Shown: positions 8,877 to 17,185 of the stretch, piece after piece | Numbering within the stretch: position 1 is the first letter of the stretch | How the letters are laid out: every line of letters starts with the position of its first letter | Assembly (NCBI RefSeq): GCF_001590785.1 | Contig: NZ_LTAO01000039.1 | Span: forward strand, 62,001-126,000 | Direction of reading: 5' to 3' | Source: Alkalihalobacillus trypoxylicola | GTDB lineage: Bacteria > Bacillota > Bacilli > Bacillales > Bacillaceae_D | DNA: 64,000 bases | Notes under the pieces: model-generated | The model's database searches: none | Told to the model about the DNA's origin: nothing | The model's input: only the letters and a program-made list of their open reading frames with translations | Translations under genes and position numbers: made by a program

Positions 8877-9815
8877 ATGCACTCTATTTCTGGACACCAT
8901 CATATATCAATGGTCACAAAAGACGCGAATCAAAATAATCACTTTTATAAGAACATACTTGGCTTAAGACGAGTAAAAATGACGGTAAATCAAGACGAAC
9001 CCTCCATGTATCATTTATTTTATGGAGATCGAACGGGAAGTCCTGGTACGGAACTCACTTTTTTTGAAATACCTCCAGTTGGTCGTACACATAGAGGGAC
9101 AAATGCTATTACTAGGATAGGCTTACTTGTTCCTTCTGAAAGCAGCCTACTTTTTTGGAAAAACCGTTTTGAAGAATTGGGAGTTCTGCATGAGGATATC
9201 ACAACATATGGAAATCGTCCTGCACTTCCTTTTGAAGACCATGAAGGATTAAGAATGGTTTTACTATCTTCCAATGGAGTAAAATTAGATTTTTGGCAAA
9301 ATTGGGAGCGCTCTGAAGTACCTGTGGAGCATCAAATTCAAGGTATGGGCTCGATTGAAATTACGGTGAAAAGACTGGAAAAAATCGCTAATACCCTAAC
9401 ACAAATCTTTAAGTTTAAAGAGGTTCATCGTTCTGAAAATGAAGCGATTTTCCAATCCATTGAAGGAGAAGCATTTGGTGAAATCGTAGTGAAGGAGCAG
9501 GATGGCTTAAATGAAAAACCAGGCCGCGGTAGCATTCATCACCTAGCGATTAGAGCAAAAGACGATGAAGAGCTTTTATTTTGGGAACAGCAAGTTAAAG
9601 CAAGAGGCTTTCAAACCTCAGGGATTGTCGATCGTTATTACTTTAAAAGTCTTTATTTCAGAGAATCGAATGGCATCTTATTTGAAATTGCCACAGATGG
9701 TCCCGGCTTTACCGTCGATAGTGATATAGAGACATTAGGTGAATCATTAGACTTACCACCATTCTTAGAGGAAAAGCGACAAGAAATTGAGAATAACCTT
9801 ACTCCCATTAAATAA
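8877..9815 (+). CDS. Ring-cleaving dioxygenase/glyoxalase-fold protein, MhqO/MhqA-like
   Basis: A 312-residue protein of two vicinal-oxygen-chelate (glyoxalase) halves, like Bacillus MhqO/MhqA, which are induced by quinones and hydroquinones and are probable Fe(II) extradiol dioxygenases. Visible metal-site elements are SGHHHISMVT at the N-terminus, GRGSIHHLAI at the start of the second half, and ILFEIATDG near the end. Length matches the family. GAGGAGG sits nine bases before the ATG at 8877; the frame open from 8805 adds 24 unsupported residues. The hairpin at 9824-9873 follows. The substrate is not known. Confidence 0.88.
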   Translation: MHSISGHHHISMVTKDANQNNHFYKNILGLRRVKMTVNQDEPSMYHLFYGDRTGSPGTELTFFEIPPVGRTHRGTNAITRIGLLVPSESSLLFWKNRFEELGVLHEDITTYGNRPALPFEDHEGLRMVLLSSNGVKLDFWQNWERSEVPVEHQIQGMGSIEITVKRLEKIANTLTQIFKFKEVHRSENEAIFQSIEGEAFGEIVVKEQDGLNEKPGRGSIHHLAIRAKDDEELLFWEQQVKARGFQTSGIVDRYYFKSLYFRESNGILFEIATDGPGFTVDSDIETLGESLDLPPFLEEKRQEIENNLTPIK

Positions 9816-9823
9816 CCAGGAAA

Positions 9824-9873
9824 GGCGCTCAGGACTCTAGCTCTATCACTAGAATCTCAGAGCGTCTTCTTTT
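9824..9873 (+). terminator. Terminator-like hairpin after the dioxygenase gene
   Basis: GCGCTCAGGACTCTAG pairs imperfectly with CTAGAATCTCAGAGCG across a short loop and is followed by TCTTCTTTT. It starts eight bases past the stop codon. Confidence 0.6.
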
Positions 9874-9894
9874 ATGAGCTTTGCTGACCAAAAG

Positions 9895-9990
9895 GGCGAC
9901 GCACTTTACCGTTCGATAGAACGCTCCCTTTTGACTCTTACCCAACTGGTCAGCTCTTTTCCGTCCAATATAGCTTTACTTTTCCTTTTC
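9895..9990. repeat. Two-unit copy of the 52-bp repeat (family 2)
   Basis: CGATAGAAC at 9914 and CAATATAGC at 9966 are 52 bases apart, each followed by a CTTTTGACTCTTA- or TTTCCTTTTCGTA-like stretch. The spacer CAGCTCTTTTCCGTCCAAT also resembles the 7.7 kb array. It lies between the convergent dioxygenase and DUF998 genes. Confidence 0.65.
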
Positions 9991-10008
9991 GTACAAGAAG
10001 CACTTTCG

Positions 10009-10620
10009 TTAAGCCTTTGATAATTTTATAGATAAAATGAAGCCCCATATAAAGAGAATGAAGTAAAAAAGTCTCTGCAATAAGCCTAATGGCATGTAAA
10101 TAAAGATTCCTAACAGGATTAGTAAAGTAACTACAAATAAAGTTATACAGCAAAAATACGTCCAATACTTACCTCTTGCTAAACTCTTACCGTACAACCA
10201 CATACCAGGGAAAATGGTAATCATTCCAATAACAACAAAAATAGAATGCCAAAATAAATCAATATTTGCAGGGTAGATGCCTGAGAAAATATTCCCTATC
10301 CCTATCAAGAGGATAAACAGAGTAGCCAGTGTATTTCTCCAATTAATCTCTAAGTATTGAGCTAAATAAAGGACACCTATGATAAAAGTAATGCCATTTA
10401 TGATAAAGAGAATATTCATCCACTCTGCATAAGGAGAACAAATTTCGAAAGATACGGATGGATAGGTATTTTCTCCACAGGCTGTTACCCCTAAATCACT
10501 CATTGCTTGATTTAGATAGGAATAAGGAACGGTAGAGGTCCAAATAAAAAGTGGCTCAATGACAAAATATAAACAAGTTAAGAGCCAGCTAGTGATTCCG
10601 ACTACTTTTGGTATTCTCAT
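10009..10620 (-). CDS. DUF998 family membrane protein
   Basis: 203 residues with about six transmembrane helices. An extracytoplasmic loop after helix 1 contains YLNQAMSDLGVTACG, typical of DUF998, with two further cysteines possibly forming a disulfide. Helices continue to the C-terminus. AGGGAGG precedes the ATG. No enzyme activity is known for the family. It stands alone, with its 3' end beside a 52-bp repeat pair. Confidence 0.75.
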   Translation of the reverse strand: MRIPKVVGITSWLLTCLYFVIEPLFIWTSTVPYSYLNQAMSDLGVTACGENTYPSVSFEICSPYAEWMNILFIINGITFIIGVLYLAQYLEINWRNTLATLFILLIGIGNIFSGIYPANIDLFWHSIFVVIGMITIFPGMWLYGKSLARGKYWTYFCCITLFVVTLLILLGIFIYMPLGLLQRLFYFILFIWGFILSIKLSKA

Positions 10621-10734
10621 AGAATAACCTCCCTTTCTTACATTTTTATTGTAAAAGAAAAACGAATTTTCATTAATAGGCTGAGGACGGTATTTATCTC
10701 CTTCTTAAGTCTTATTTAACATGATGGCCTTAAG

Positions 10735-10866
10735 CTATTCCGTCACCTTCCTCCTAACGAGATTAGGTGATTCCTCTATTAAAGTATTCACGATTTTCAT
10801 AGGAGATGTATTCTGTCCTCTCCACATAGCTTTTCGCTTTCTTTTAACTACATAAATCAATTTCAT
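10735..10866 (-). CDS. Doubtful 43-residue peptide overlapping a MITE end
   Basis: The frame reads MKLIYVVKRKRKAMWRGQ... to a TAG at 10735 and is strongly basic. Its first seven codons fall in the terminal repeat of the MITE-like element starting at 10853, and it has no clear ribosome binding site. It could be the tail of a gene truncated by the element, or chance. Confidence 0.2.
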   Translation of the reverse strand: MKLIYVVKRKRKAMWRGQNTSPMKIVNTLIEESPNLVRRKVTE

Positions 10867-11018
10867 CACTCATACCTTTTAAAACCGACCATTTAGGTTT
10901 TGATTTTCACTTTAAGTAGATGCTTTCCCAAGGGCTTGTCTTCAGAGTGGATCTTCAAACGGCGCTCATCCTTTGGGAGTCACTACCTACCTTTACAATC
11001 AAGAAGTCAATTCACTCA
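10853..11018 (+). repeat. MITE-like element (family 1), internally deleted copy
   Basis: Begins with the terminal repeat AATCAATTTCATCA and the AAAACCGACCATTTAGG block, then AAGTAGATGCTTTCCCAAGG ... CCTTTGGGAGTCACTACC. It lacks the inner CTCTGAC/GTCAGAG hairpin arm present in most copies. The right side is shortened so that AATTCACTCA follows almost at once. It lies in the gap between the DUF998 and Nudix genes; I see nothing else certain in that gap. Confidence 0.75.
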
Positions 11019-11029
11019 CATAAAAGAAA

Positions 11030-11058
11030 AGACTTTAAAGAAATAAATCTTTAAAGCC
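11030..11058 (-). terminator. Terminator-like hairpin downstream of the Nudix gene
   Basis: CTTTAAAGA and TCTTTAAAG form a nine-base stem with a short A/T loop. On the minus strand it is followed by TCTTTTCTTTTA. It lies about 75 bases past the Nudix stop. Confidence 0.55.
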
Positions 11059-11134
11059 GTCATCACTATACGATACCCTCATCTTACCCTTTATAACTTC
11101 AAATTCATAATATCAACTCGTTTTACGATAGTAT

Positions 11135-11758
11135 CTATAAGATCTTTTTCATTTCATCTATTACTCTAGCTATGTAGTCATCACTATGAGGTAGGAAATC
11201 CTGCTTCTGTACAGAACGCAGAGTCTCTACCATTTCTAAATGCTCGTTTAATATTTCCCCTGCTACCATAATCATCTCAATTTCTTCCATCCATAATTGG
11301 ATAAATTGATTGATTTCTACTTTAAATACACCCGAAACTTCTTCTACCTGAAATTGATAGGCTGGCAGTGACTGATGAGGTATGAAATAAATAAATACAT
11401 GAGCAAATTCCCTATCAATTAAGTTAGGTTGTATCATTTCATCTTTTATTTTTCCAATATATTTTAAATCATCAAGCGTCAACGCAATCCCTAGCTCCTC
11501 CTGCACTTCCCGAACTCCATCAGAAATCGTTTCATTTTCCATGATATGCCCAGCAGCTGTTATATCGAATACAGAAGGATAATCCTTTTTTTGTTGAGAT
11601 CTTAATTGAAAATGAATATAGCACTTTCCGTTCTCTTTACTTATAAACCAGCAATGAAAGGTCTCATGCCACAACCCTTTTTGATGAATTTCTTCTCTCG
11701 TTTTCACTCCTAAATATGTTTCATTGCTATCAAAATAATGAAGATATTCGGTTTCCAT
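11135..11758 (-). CDS. Nudix hydrolase of the isopentenyl-diphosphate-isomerase-like group
   Basis: A 207-residue member of the subfamily that looks like type 1 IPP isomerase, annotated in many bacteria as a Nudix hydrolase. The Nudix box is AAGHIMENETISDGVREVQEELGI in pattern: GHxxxxE ... REVQEELG, residues ~76-97. HETFHCWFI near residue 35 is another family hallmark. The long C-terminal helix region is also typical. Substrate unknown. No operon partners; the downstream side carries a terminator hairpin and a MITE-like copy. Confidence 0.85.
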   Translation of the reverse strand: METEYLHYFDSNETYLGVKTREEIHQKGLWHETFHCWFISKENGKCYIHFQLRSQQKKDYPSVFDITAAGHIMENETISDGVREVQEELGIALTLDDLKYIGKIKDEMIQPNLIDREFAHVFIYFIPHQSLPAYQFQVEEVSGVFKVEINQFIQLWMEEIEMIMVAGEILNEHLEMVETLRSVQKQDFLPHSDDYIARVIDEMKKIL

Positions 11759-11845
11759 ACGAGGCCTCTTTCTAAAATAACGACGATTATCTCTGCTATG
11801 TGTAGCAACATTTACTCTTATGTTTTCAAATATGCTACGGAATTC

Positions 11846-12045
11846 CTAACTTCTTTCATACCCATTATACCAAGATATGGTAGATCGATAAAGAATCAAG
11901 GAGAAGTACCATTCTGAAGGTGCAGGAACAGCTAACAGATCATCACCAAAACAGCCCGGGACAAAACCTGATTTATAATCATCGTATGAAGAAATTTGAA
12001 ATGATGTGTAATGGATGCAACCACAAGTACGGACCATGAACCCTT
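11846..12045. other. Possible gene remnants between the Nudix and oxidoreductase genes
   Basis: On the minus strand a 63-residue frame (11846-12037) contains AVPAPSEW...LYRS, echoing ATFPKPSEW...LYRR of the small gene at 2290-2454, but has no good start. On the plus strand a short frame ends with KFEMMCNGCNHKYGP followed by a stop at 12041-12043. A related MMCNGC stretch is found at 41.5 kb. These look like decayed or very small genes; I cannot choose between them. Confidence 0.25.
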
Positions 12046-12095
12046 CTTCTTTTCATAAGAAGGAGGGCTCTGTTGAACGGGTAGATTCCCTATGA

Positions 12096-12184
12096 AAAAT
12101 TAGTTCAGCAGCACCTCACCGGACGAAAGCGCCTTGGGGAAGCGAACAGCCGCATTTAACATGTGTGGATTCATTCATGAGTAT
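12096..12184 (+). repeat. Dispersed repeat family 3, copy 2
   Basis: TTAGTTCAGCAGCACCTCAC, then CGGACGAAAGCGCCTTGGGG, then AAGCGAACAGCCG and ATGTGTGGATTCATTCATGA. The same succession recurs at 41571-41666 and, reversed and diverged, at 7472-7559. Confidence 0.6.
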
Positions 12185-12224
12185 GGTTCCAGCATTAAAA
12201 AATCAACGTTTTTGCTTATTTCCC

Positions 12225-13133
12225 CTAAAAATCTTCATTTACTAGCTCTGCTACTACTGCCAGAGCAGATTTACTACCTGTACTAGCTGCAATAATTAAT
12301 TGTGCTGAGAACATATTGGCACTGTCACCCGCTATAAATAGGCCTTCTACATTTGTTCTACCAAAATCAGCTACTTCTAATTGACCATCTGACATTAAAG
12401 GAACACCAAGCTTTTCTGCTATATTCGTAGCTTGCACAAGATCGGTTGTAACAAAGCCTCCTTCTCTATTTATTTCAACTCCATTTTTAAAAATGACTTT
12501 CTCTAAATATCCATTATCTCCTACTAATTTTCCTATTTCTTGTTCATATAATTGGATTCCTTTTTTAGCTAATGTTTCCTTTTCTTCCTTATCAAATAAC
12601 TGCTTTCCGTTCGTACAAACCACTACATCCTGACTCCAATTGTAAATCAATTTAATATAATGATGGATATGATCGCTCTCAGATATAACGACCAACTTCT
12701 TATCTCTTAATTCCCAGCCATCACAAAACGGACAACTGAACAGAGACGTTCCATAAAGAGCTTGAATTCCATCAATAGTCGGTAGCCTATCCTTCAAACC
12801 GGTAGCTAAAATTAATTTTCGAGAATGATAATGCTGTCCTTCTTCTGTTTCAACGACAAATAGATGATTTTCCTTCATGACCTTTTTAATTCTCACTTCC
12901 CTTAGCTGTACGGAAGGATATTTACTTATATCGGTTTTGGCTATGCTTCTAAATTCCTTAGGGCTAATTCCATCTCTTGTAATAAAGCCATGCGATTCTT
13001 GTACGACCGCATTTCTAGGTTGATTATCATCAAATAGTAACACCTTTTTCCTCGCTCTTCCTAAAACAAGAGCTGCATTTAAACCAGCTGGACCTCCACC
13101 GATAATCACACAATCTAATACTGCTTTTTCCAT
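12225..13133 (-). CDS. Thioredoxin-reductase-like NAD(P)/FAD-dependent oxidoreductase
   Basis: 302 residues. The N-terminal FAD-binding GGGPAGLNAALVLGRA (~residue 12), a CPFC redox pair in FSCPFCDGWE (~130), and a C-terminal GLFIAGDSA FAD motif are all present. The family transfers electrons from NAD(P)H through FAD to a CxxC disulfide. This short subgroup (~300 aa) often sits beside an Rrf2 or other redox regulator, as here. The start is set by GGAGG eight bases before ATG 13131-13133; the frame's five extra codons lack support. The physiological acceptor is unknown. Rrf2 gene 13259-13681 lies immediately upstream on the same strand. Confidence 0.88.
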   Translation of the reverse strand: MEKAVLDCVIIGGGPAGLNAALVLGRARKKVLLFDDNQPRNAVVQESHGFITRDGISPKEFRSIAKTDISKYPSVQLREVRIKKVMKENHLFVVETEEGQHYHSRKLILATGLKDRLPTIDGIQALYGTSLFSCPFCDGWELRDKKLVVISESDHIHHYIKLIYNWSQDVVVCTNGKQLFDKEEKETLAKKGIQLYEQEIGKLVGDNGYLEKVIFKNGVEINREGGFVTTDLVQATNIAEKLGVPLMSDGQLEVADFGRTNVEGLFIAGDSANMFSAQLIIAASTGSKSALAVVAELVNEDF

Positions 13134-13258
13134 CTCTATTACCTCCATTAAAGATTCATAATGTCTATAATTAGTGTAAAAAAACTCTTTTCAGATGTTT
13201 TGCTCAATAATAAATGGTTAGCAAAGGACTAAGGCTAAGCAACGAAAAGCTACAGTCC

Positions 13259-13681
13259 TTATTTCTTGTCCTCTTTCGCTGCTTCAACCACTTCCGATAT
13301 TTTTCGATTTTTTAGTTCATTCTTCATTTTCCCTTCACTTTCTAGCATAACCTTCTGAATATAACAGCCTTTATGAAACGTTAAAGGCTCGTGGTCTAAA
13401 CTAGAACAGCTAAACAAGGTGGTCGTACCTTCTATAGCTTGAATCACATCTAAAAAAGAAATGTCTTCTGCTTGTTTAATTAAACGATATCCTCCATTCA
13501 CTCCTGGTGTAGATTCAATTAAACCCGCTTTTACGAGCTTCGTTAATATTTTCGAAAGATAGGTAGGAGAAACCTTCTGTTCTTGAGCAAGATACTCCAC
13601 TCCAACCGCTTTTCCACCCGGTACTAGAGCTAAATGGACCATCGTATGAAGAGCATAATTGGTTGCTTTTGAATATTTCAT
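13259..13681 (-). CDS. Rrf2 family transcriptional regulator
   Basis: 140 residues: winged helix-turn-helix (~1-80, with VSPTYLSKILTKLVKAGLI as recognition region and GGYRL wing), then an effector region with two cysteines, C92 and C106 (FSCSS ... KGCYIQ). The classical three-cysteine Fe-S set is incomplete, so thiol-based sensing is more likely than an Fe-S cluster; that is inference. It lies 125 bases upstream of the thioredoxin-reductase-like gene in the same direction and probably controls it. AAAAGGT-type direct repeats 13710-13745 could be its operator. Confidence 0.85.
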   Translation of the reverse strand: MKYSKATNYALHTMVHLALVPGGKAVGVEYLAQEQKVSPTYLSKILTKLVKAGLIESTPGVNGGYRLIKQAEDISFLDVIQAIEGTTTLFSCSSLDHEPLTFHKGCYIQKVMLESEGKMKNELKNRKISEVVEAAKEDKK

Positions 13682-13892
13682 TCATAACACCTCTTATAAA
13701 ACTATTATAGACCTTTTATATCTACAATAGAATATACCTTTTCTATTCAAAGATCAAGTCTAAGAATTTAATTAATCAAGCGTTTAATTAACAATGGTTA
13801 GCCCCTTCATTAATTAAGCCATTACTACAAATGATCTATCCACCAGCTTGAGCATCTAATTCTGGTCGAAATTCCCATTATTTTTACACTGC

Positions 13893-14288
13893 TTATGATT
13901 TGATTTCTTGACATGCCCACGCATCTATTTCTACTTTAAAAGCAGGCGCTGCCAAAGCTACTACGTATATCATCGTTGTGCATGGTAGGTGTCCATCCAA
14001 AAAATCAGTCACTACTTTCCTTCTTTTATCGATATCAAAATCACCAACTAAGTAAAAAACGAGCTTTGTTAAATCTTTTACTTCCATCTGAGCAGCTTCC
14101 AGGTTTTTTTTCACATTAAGCAATGCTAGCTCCAATTGCTCTAAAGGAGAATCAGGAATGGTTCCATCTAAATCCATTCCTAGTTGACCAGATAAATTTA
14201 ACCATCTATTGTGTCCCGACACCTCCATTTGATGCACATAGGCGGCAACAGGCTGATGAATATTATCAGGGTTTCGTGATATTTTCAT
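13893..14288 (-). CDS. RidA/YjgF/YER057c family protein
   Basis: A 131-residue member of the RidA superfamily, whose archetype hydrolyses reactive enamine/imine intermediates. Family features include LNLSGQLGMDLDG near residue 30, a central LVFYLVG strand, and MIYVVALAAPAFKVEIDAWA at the C-terminus. The Arg used by true RidA in its RxxY/PxRS region is not obvious (PCTTMIYV here), so it may belong to a side clade of different activity. AGAAGGA precedes the ATG. Single gene. Confidence 0.82.
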   Translation of the reverse strand: MKISRNPDNIHQPVAAYVHQMEVSGHNRWLNLSGQLGMDLDGTIPDSPLEQLELALLNVKKNLEAAQMEVKDLTKLVFYLVGDFDIDKRRKVVTDFLDGHLPCTTMIYVVALAAPAFKVEIDAWACQEIKS

Positions 14289-14355
14289 TTTACAACATCC
14301 TTCTCTTTTATTAATTCTCTCTAATCATATATCTAATGCAAAACATTGATCTACT

Positions 14356-14574
14356 TGAATGAATTTTCATTCATATCTGTTAATGGAAACCGATCGATTA
14401 GGTTTTGGTTTTCACTTTAGGTAGATGCTTTCCCAAGGGCTTGTTGTCAGAGTGGATCTTAAAACGGCGCTCATCCTTTTGGAGTTACTACCTACCGTTA
14501 CAATCAACGAGTGAATTCGCAAACATTCAGTACATTTTTATCGTTACCTTATAAAGCAATGATGAAATAGACTC
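14356..14574 (+). repeat. MITE-like element (family 1), copy lacking the inner hairpin arm
   Basis: Starts TGAATGAATTTTCATTCAT, continues with GATCGATTAGGTTTTGG, GGTAGATGCTTTCCCAAGGG, the deleted centre TTGTCAGAGTGGATC, and GAGTTACTACCTACCG, and ends TAAAGCAATGATGAAATAGA. It occupies most of the gap between RidA and Fra. The same ~29-base arm is missing as in the copy at 10853-11018. Confidence 0.8.
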
Positions 14575-14642
14575 CTAAATAAAAATTAATTTCAGGCATA
14601 GCCTGCTTCTAAATCATCTCATATAGCGAAACAACCTAACCT

Positions 14643-15014
14643 TTATTTTCTCCAAAAGGACGTGCAATCTGCTTTATCCATGATATTAAAAGCAATGATT
14701 TCTTGGAGCAAGGAGTAATGAACTTCATCCGTCCATTTAATACGGATTAATTCCTTCGTATGGTCGTATCCCACTTTTTCTATTTGATCGAGAAATTGAT
14801 TCATACCTACATTTTCAGGGGCTACAGCTATATGCTTTTTTGAAACACTAAAGCCAATAATAAACGTGCCATGGTCCGTATACATGGGTTGATTCCATTT
14901 TATTTCGGGATCTAGGTGAGGAAACTCCTCCTTTACCCACGTTAAAATTTCCTCCATTCTTTGTTTATGCTCCGGGTTGTCAATCTTCTCTAAAAAATCA
15001 TGAAAGGTACTCAT
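14643..15014 (-). CDS. fra: Frataxin-type iron chaperone, YdhG/Fra-like (DUF1801)
   Basis: 123 residues, closely matching Bacillus YdhG (Fra), a frataxin-fold protein reported to bind iron for Fe-S and heme biogenesis. Signature stretches are IKWNQPMYTDHGTFIIGFS, KKHIAVAPE and the terminal FNIMDKADCTSFWR. GGAG lies eight bases before the ATG at 15012-15014; the earlier ATG six bases upstream is too close. Single gene divergent from trpS. Confidence 0.88.
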   Translation of the reverse strand: MSTFHDFLEKIDNPEHKQRMEEILTWVKEEFPHLDPEIKWNQPMYTDHGTFIIGFSVSKKHIAVAPENVGMNQFLDQIEKVGYDHTKELIRIKWTDEVHYSLLQEIIAFNIMDKADCTSFWRK

Positions 15015-15239
15015 GGTCATCTCTCCTTCTTTATAACTTGGATAAATATCGGTTTTAATCCAGCGATAAAATCACTATCTGTTGGCTTCGATTTCTATCA
15101 TTTATCCATTTAGCTCATAAAACTTTGTTCACCGATTATATTCTCACTCATATTTTTAACTATACCTCTATATCTCAAGTAATTCTAGATGATGTTTTGA
15201 ACGTTTTTTATTAGCATCAATGGTTAAGTTATTTAGCTA

Positions 15240-15268
15240 TTGACCATCCTAATACTATGCTCTAAAAT
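15240..15268 (+). promoter_or_regulatory. Sigma-A type promoter of the trpS T-box leader
   Basis: TTGACC (15240-15245), exactly 17 bases, then TAAAAT (15263-15268). Transcription would start near 15275, just at the beginning of the conserved T-box leader. Confidence 0.8.
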
Positions 15269-15274
15269 GTAGCT

Positions 15275-15549
15275 AATATCATGAAAGCAATGATGAAGAG
15301 GAGTAAACAATTGTAATGTTATAGAGAGCTGATGGTTGGTGTGAATCAGTACAGGATATTGTTGAATGGGCTTCTGAGCTTCTAGATTGAACCTTGTAGT
15401 AGGTCTAGCGGAAGGTCTTACCGATAAAAAAGACAAAGTATTGGAAAAGCTTTTTTCCTGTACGGATAAAGCGCGTTTATATACCAATATAAACGAATGA
15501 AGGTGGCACCACGGGTTACTCGTCCTTTTTTTGGATGAGTAGCCTTTTT
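15275..15549 (+). promoter_or_regulatory. T-box leader (tryptophan) with antiterminator/terminator
   Basis: Conserved Stem I elements AGAGAGCTGATGGTTGGTGT are followed by a specifier loop GAA-TGG with UGG (Trp) at 15367-15369. A T-box sequence AAGGTGGCACCACGGG (15500-15515) follows, and then a terminator stem GGTTACTCGTCC / GGATGAGTAGCC with TTTTTT ending about 15549. Uncharged tRNA-Trp would pair with UGG and stabilise the antiterminator, raising trpS expression when tryptophan is limiting. The specifier agrees with the downstream gene. Confidence 0.93.
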
Positions 15550-15578
15550 TGTATGTATTTAAATAAGGAGGTATAGTA

Positions 15579-16574
15579 ATGAGAAAAACGATACTAACTG
15601 GGATTAAGCCAACTGGGCAAATTCATCTTGGAAATTACATTGGCGCCATTAAGCCTGCACTTGCTCTAGCTAAAGACAAAGAATATCAGCCCTTATACTT
15701 TATTGCTGATTATCATGCCATTACTAAAGGCTATGATGTGAGTAAATTCAAAGAGCTTACTTATGGAGTAGCTGCCACATGGCTAGCTCTAGGGTTAGAG
15801 CCTCAAGAAGTCATCTTTTATAAACAATCCGATATACCCGAAATTTTCGAATTAACGTGGATTCTTAGTTGTATGGCACCTAAAGGACTAATGAATAGAG
15901 CCCACGCTTATAAATCAATAGTAGACGATAATATCACTTCCAATAAAGACTCGGACAGTGGTGTTAATATGGGATTATACAATTATCCCATTTTGATGGC
16001 ATCGGATATCCTTTTGTTCAAGTCGGATATTGTTCCTGTAGGAAAGGATCAAATTCAGCATATTGAAATTGCTAGAGATATCGCTCTGTCCTTCAACCAT
16101 CATTTTGGAGAAACCTTTACATTACCAGAATATCGTATACAAAAGGAAACAGCTGTTTTACCAGGTTTGGATGGAAGGAAAATGAGTAAAAGCTACGGAA
16201 ATACGATACCACTGTTTGAAGAACCTAAAAAGCTTAGAAAGCTTATTAATAAAATAGTAACCGACTCACTCCCGCCTGAAGCTCCAAAGGACCCTGACAC
16301 ATCTTCTATATTTCAGTTATATCAAGAATTTGCTTCTCCAGAAGACACCTTGCGAATGAGAAAGCAATTTGCTGAGGGCATTGGTTGGGGCGATGCGAAG
16401 AACGAGGTGTATAAAGTCATGAATCAATTTCTTGAAGAACCTCGCGAAAGATATGTTGAATTAACGTCTTCTCCTCAAAAGCTCGATAAGCTATTAAAAG
16501 AAGGAGCAGAGCAAGCAAGAGAAATAAGTAAAGCTAATCTACAGAACATAAAAGAACAGATAGGCTTTTTATAA
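15579..16574 (+). CDS. trpS: Tryptophanyl-tRNA synthetase
   Basis: 331 residues, the normal bacterial length. A class I synthetase that charges tRNA-Trp with tryptophan and ATP in the cytoplasm. The HIGH-equivalent is GQIHLGNYIGA (~residue 13) and the KMSKS loop is GRKMSKSYGN (~195). GGAGG precedes the ATG. It is under T-box control (15275-15549) and ends at a strong hairpin (16582-16616). Bacillus species can carry more than one trpS type; this one is the compact form. Confidence 0.97.
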   Translation: MRKTILTGIKPTGQIHLGNYIGAIKPALALAKDKEYQPLYFIADYHAITKGYDVSKFKELTYGVAATWLALGLEPQEVIFYKQSDIPEIFELTWILSCMAPKGLMNRAHAYKSIVDDNITSNKDSDSGVNMGLYNYPILMASDILLFKSDIVPVGKDQIQHIEIARDIALSFNHHFGETFTLPEYRIQKETAVLPGLDGRKMSKSYGNTIPLFEEPKKLRKLINKIVTDSLPPEAPKDPDTSSIFQLYQEFASPEDTLRMRKQFAEGIGWGDAKNEVYKVMNQFLEEPRERYVELTSSPQKLDKLLKEGAEQAREISKANLQNIKEQIGFL

Positions 16575-16581
16575 AAAAATC

Positions 16582-16616
16582 CCCCCTATTAGAATAAATT
16601 TCTGTCTAATAGGGGG
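16582..16616. terminator. Bidirectional terminator between trpS and the DinB gene
   Basis: CCCCCTATTAGA and TCTAATAGGGGG form a perfect 12-base stem with an 11-base loop. The minus-strand side is followed by TTTTTTT (strong for the DinB gene); the plus side has a weaker tail. Confidence 0.9.
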
Positions 16617-16622
16617 AAATCA

Positions 16623-17111
16623 TTATACATAAAGGTCATTCATACTCACATCATAGTCAAGTTGCTTTAAGTAATTAAAAAATTGACCTCTGTGATGGAA
16701 AATATGCGAAACATCCTCTATCAGCCAATGTGCTTGTACTTGTCCTTCCTCTAAGTAAAAGGGTTTTGTTTTTTTACTTAGGAAATCCACTTCGGATAGT
16801 GATAGCATATAGGTTTTATATAATTGAAAACCCTTATTCATTGCCTCAATCATTTGGTCGACATTTTCTAAACGTTCATAAGCTAGCTCTAAGCGTTGAA
16901 TCTCTTCATGACTTTTTTCTTTCCATATTTCTAAATCGACTTCTGGAATAGCAATAATGTGATTGGCTAGTTCTTTTAAACTTCTCATCTTCTCATTTGG
17001 CTTGTAATTCCAATCTTTATCCTCAACTTTTCTGAGCAGCCCTTCCATTGACTTTATTCCTCGTCCCATTTCTTCTAATAGCGTTTCCCTTAATAAATCA
17101 GTCGAATTCAT
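16623..17111 (-). CDS. DinB superfamily protein
   Basis: 162 residues, four-helix bundle of the DinB/YfiT type. Candidate metal ligands are H in ELANHIIAIP (~52) and the pair in SHIFHHRGQFFNYL near the C-terminus. Members include thiol-dependent S-transferases and uncharacterised stress proteins. The start is moved to the ATG with AAGGAAGGG just upstream; the frame extending to 17156 adds 15 unsupported residues. Followed by the 16582-16616 terminator. Substrate unknown. Confidence 0.8.
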   Translation of the reverse strand: MNSTDLLRETLLEEMGRGIKSMEGLLRKVEDKDWNYKPNEKMRSLKELANHIIAIPEVDLEIWKEKSHEEIQRLELAYERLENVDQMIEAMNKGFQLYKTYMLSLSEVDFLSKKTKPFYLEEGQVQAHWLIEDVSHIFHHRGQFFNYLKQLDYDVSMNDLYV

Positions 17112-17185
17112 TTTATCCCTTCCTTTCTTTTTTACTATAACCATTAATGATGACAAGTTTTGTCACTATTATTTCATTTATTATT

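Noticed and set aside
15233-15487. An 84-residue minus-strand frame.
   Set aside because: It is antisense to the conserved T-box leader of trpS.
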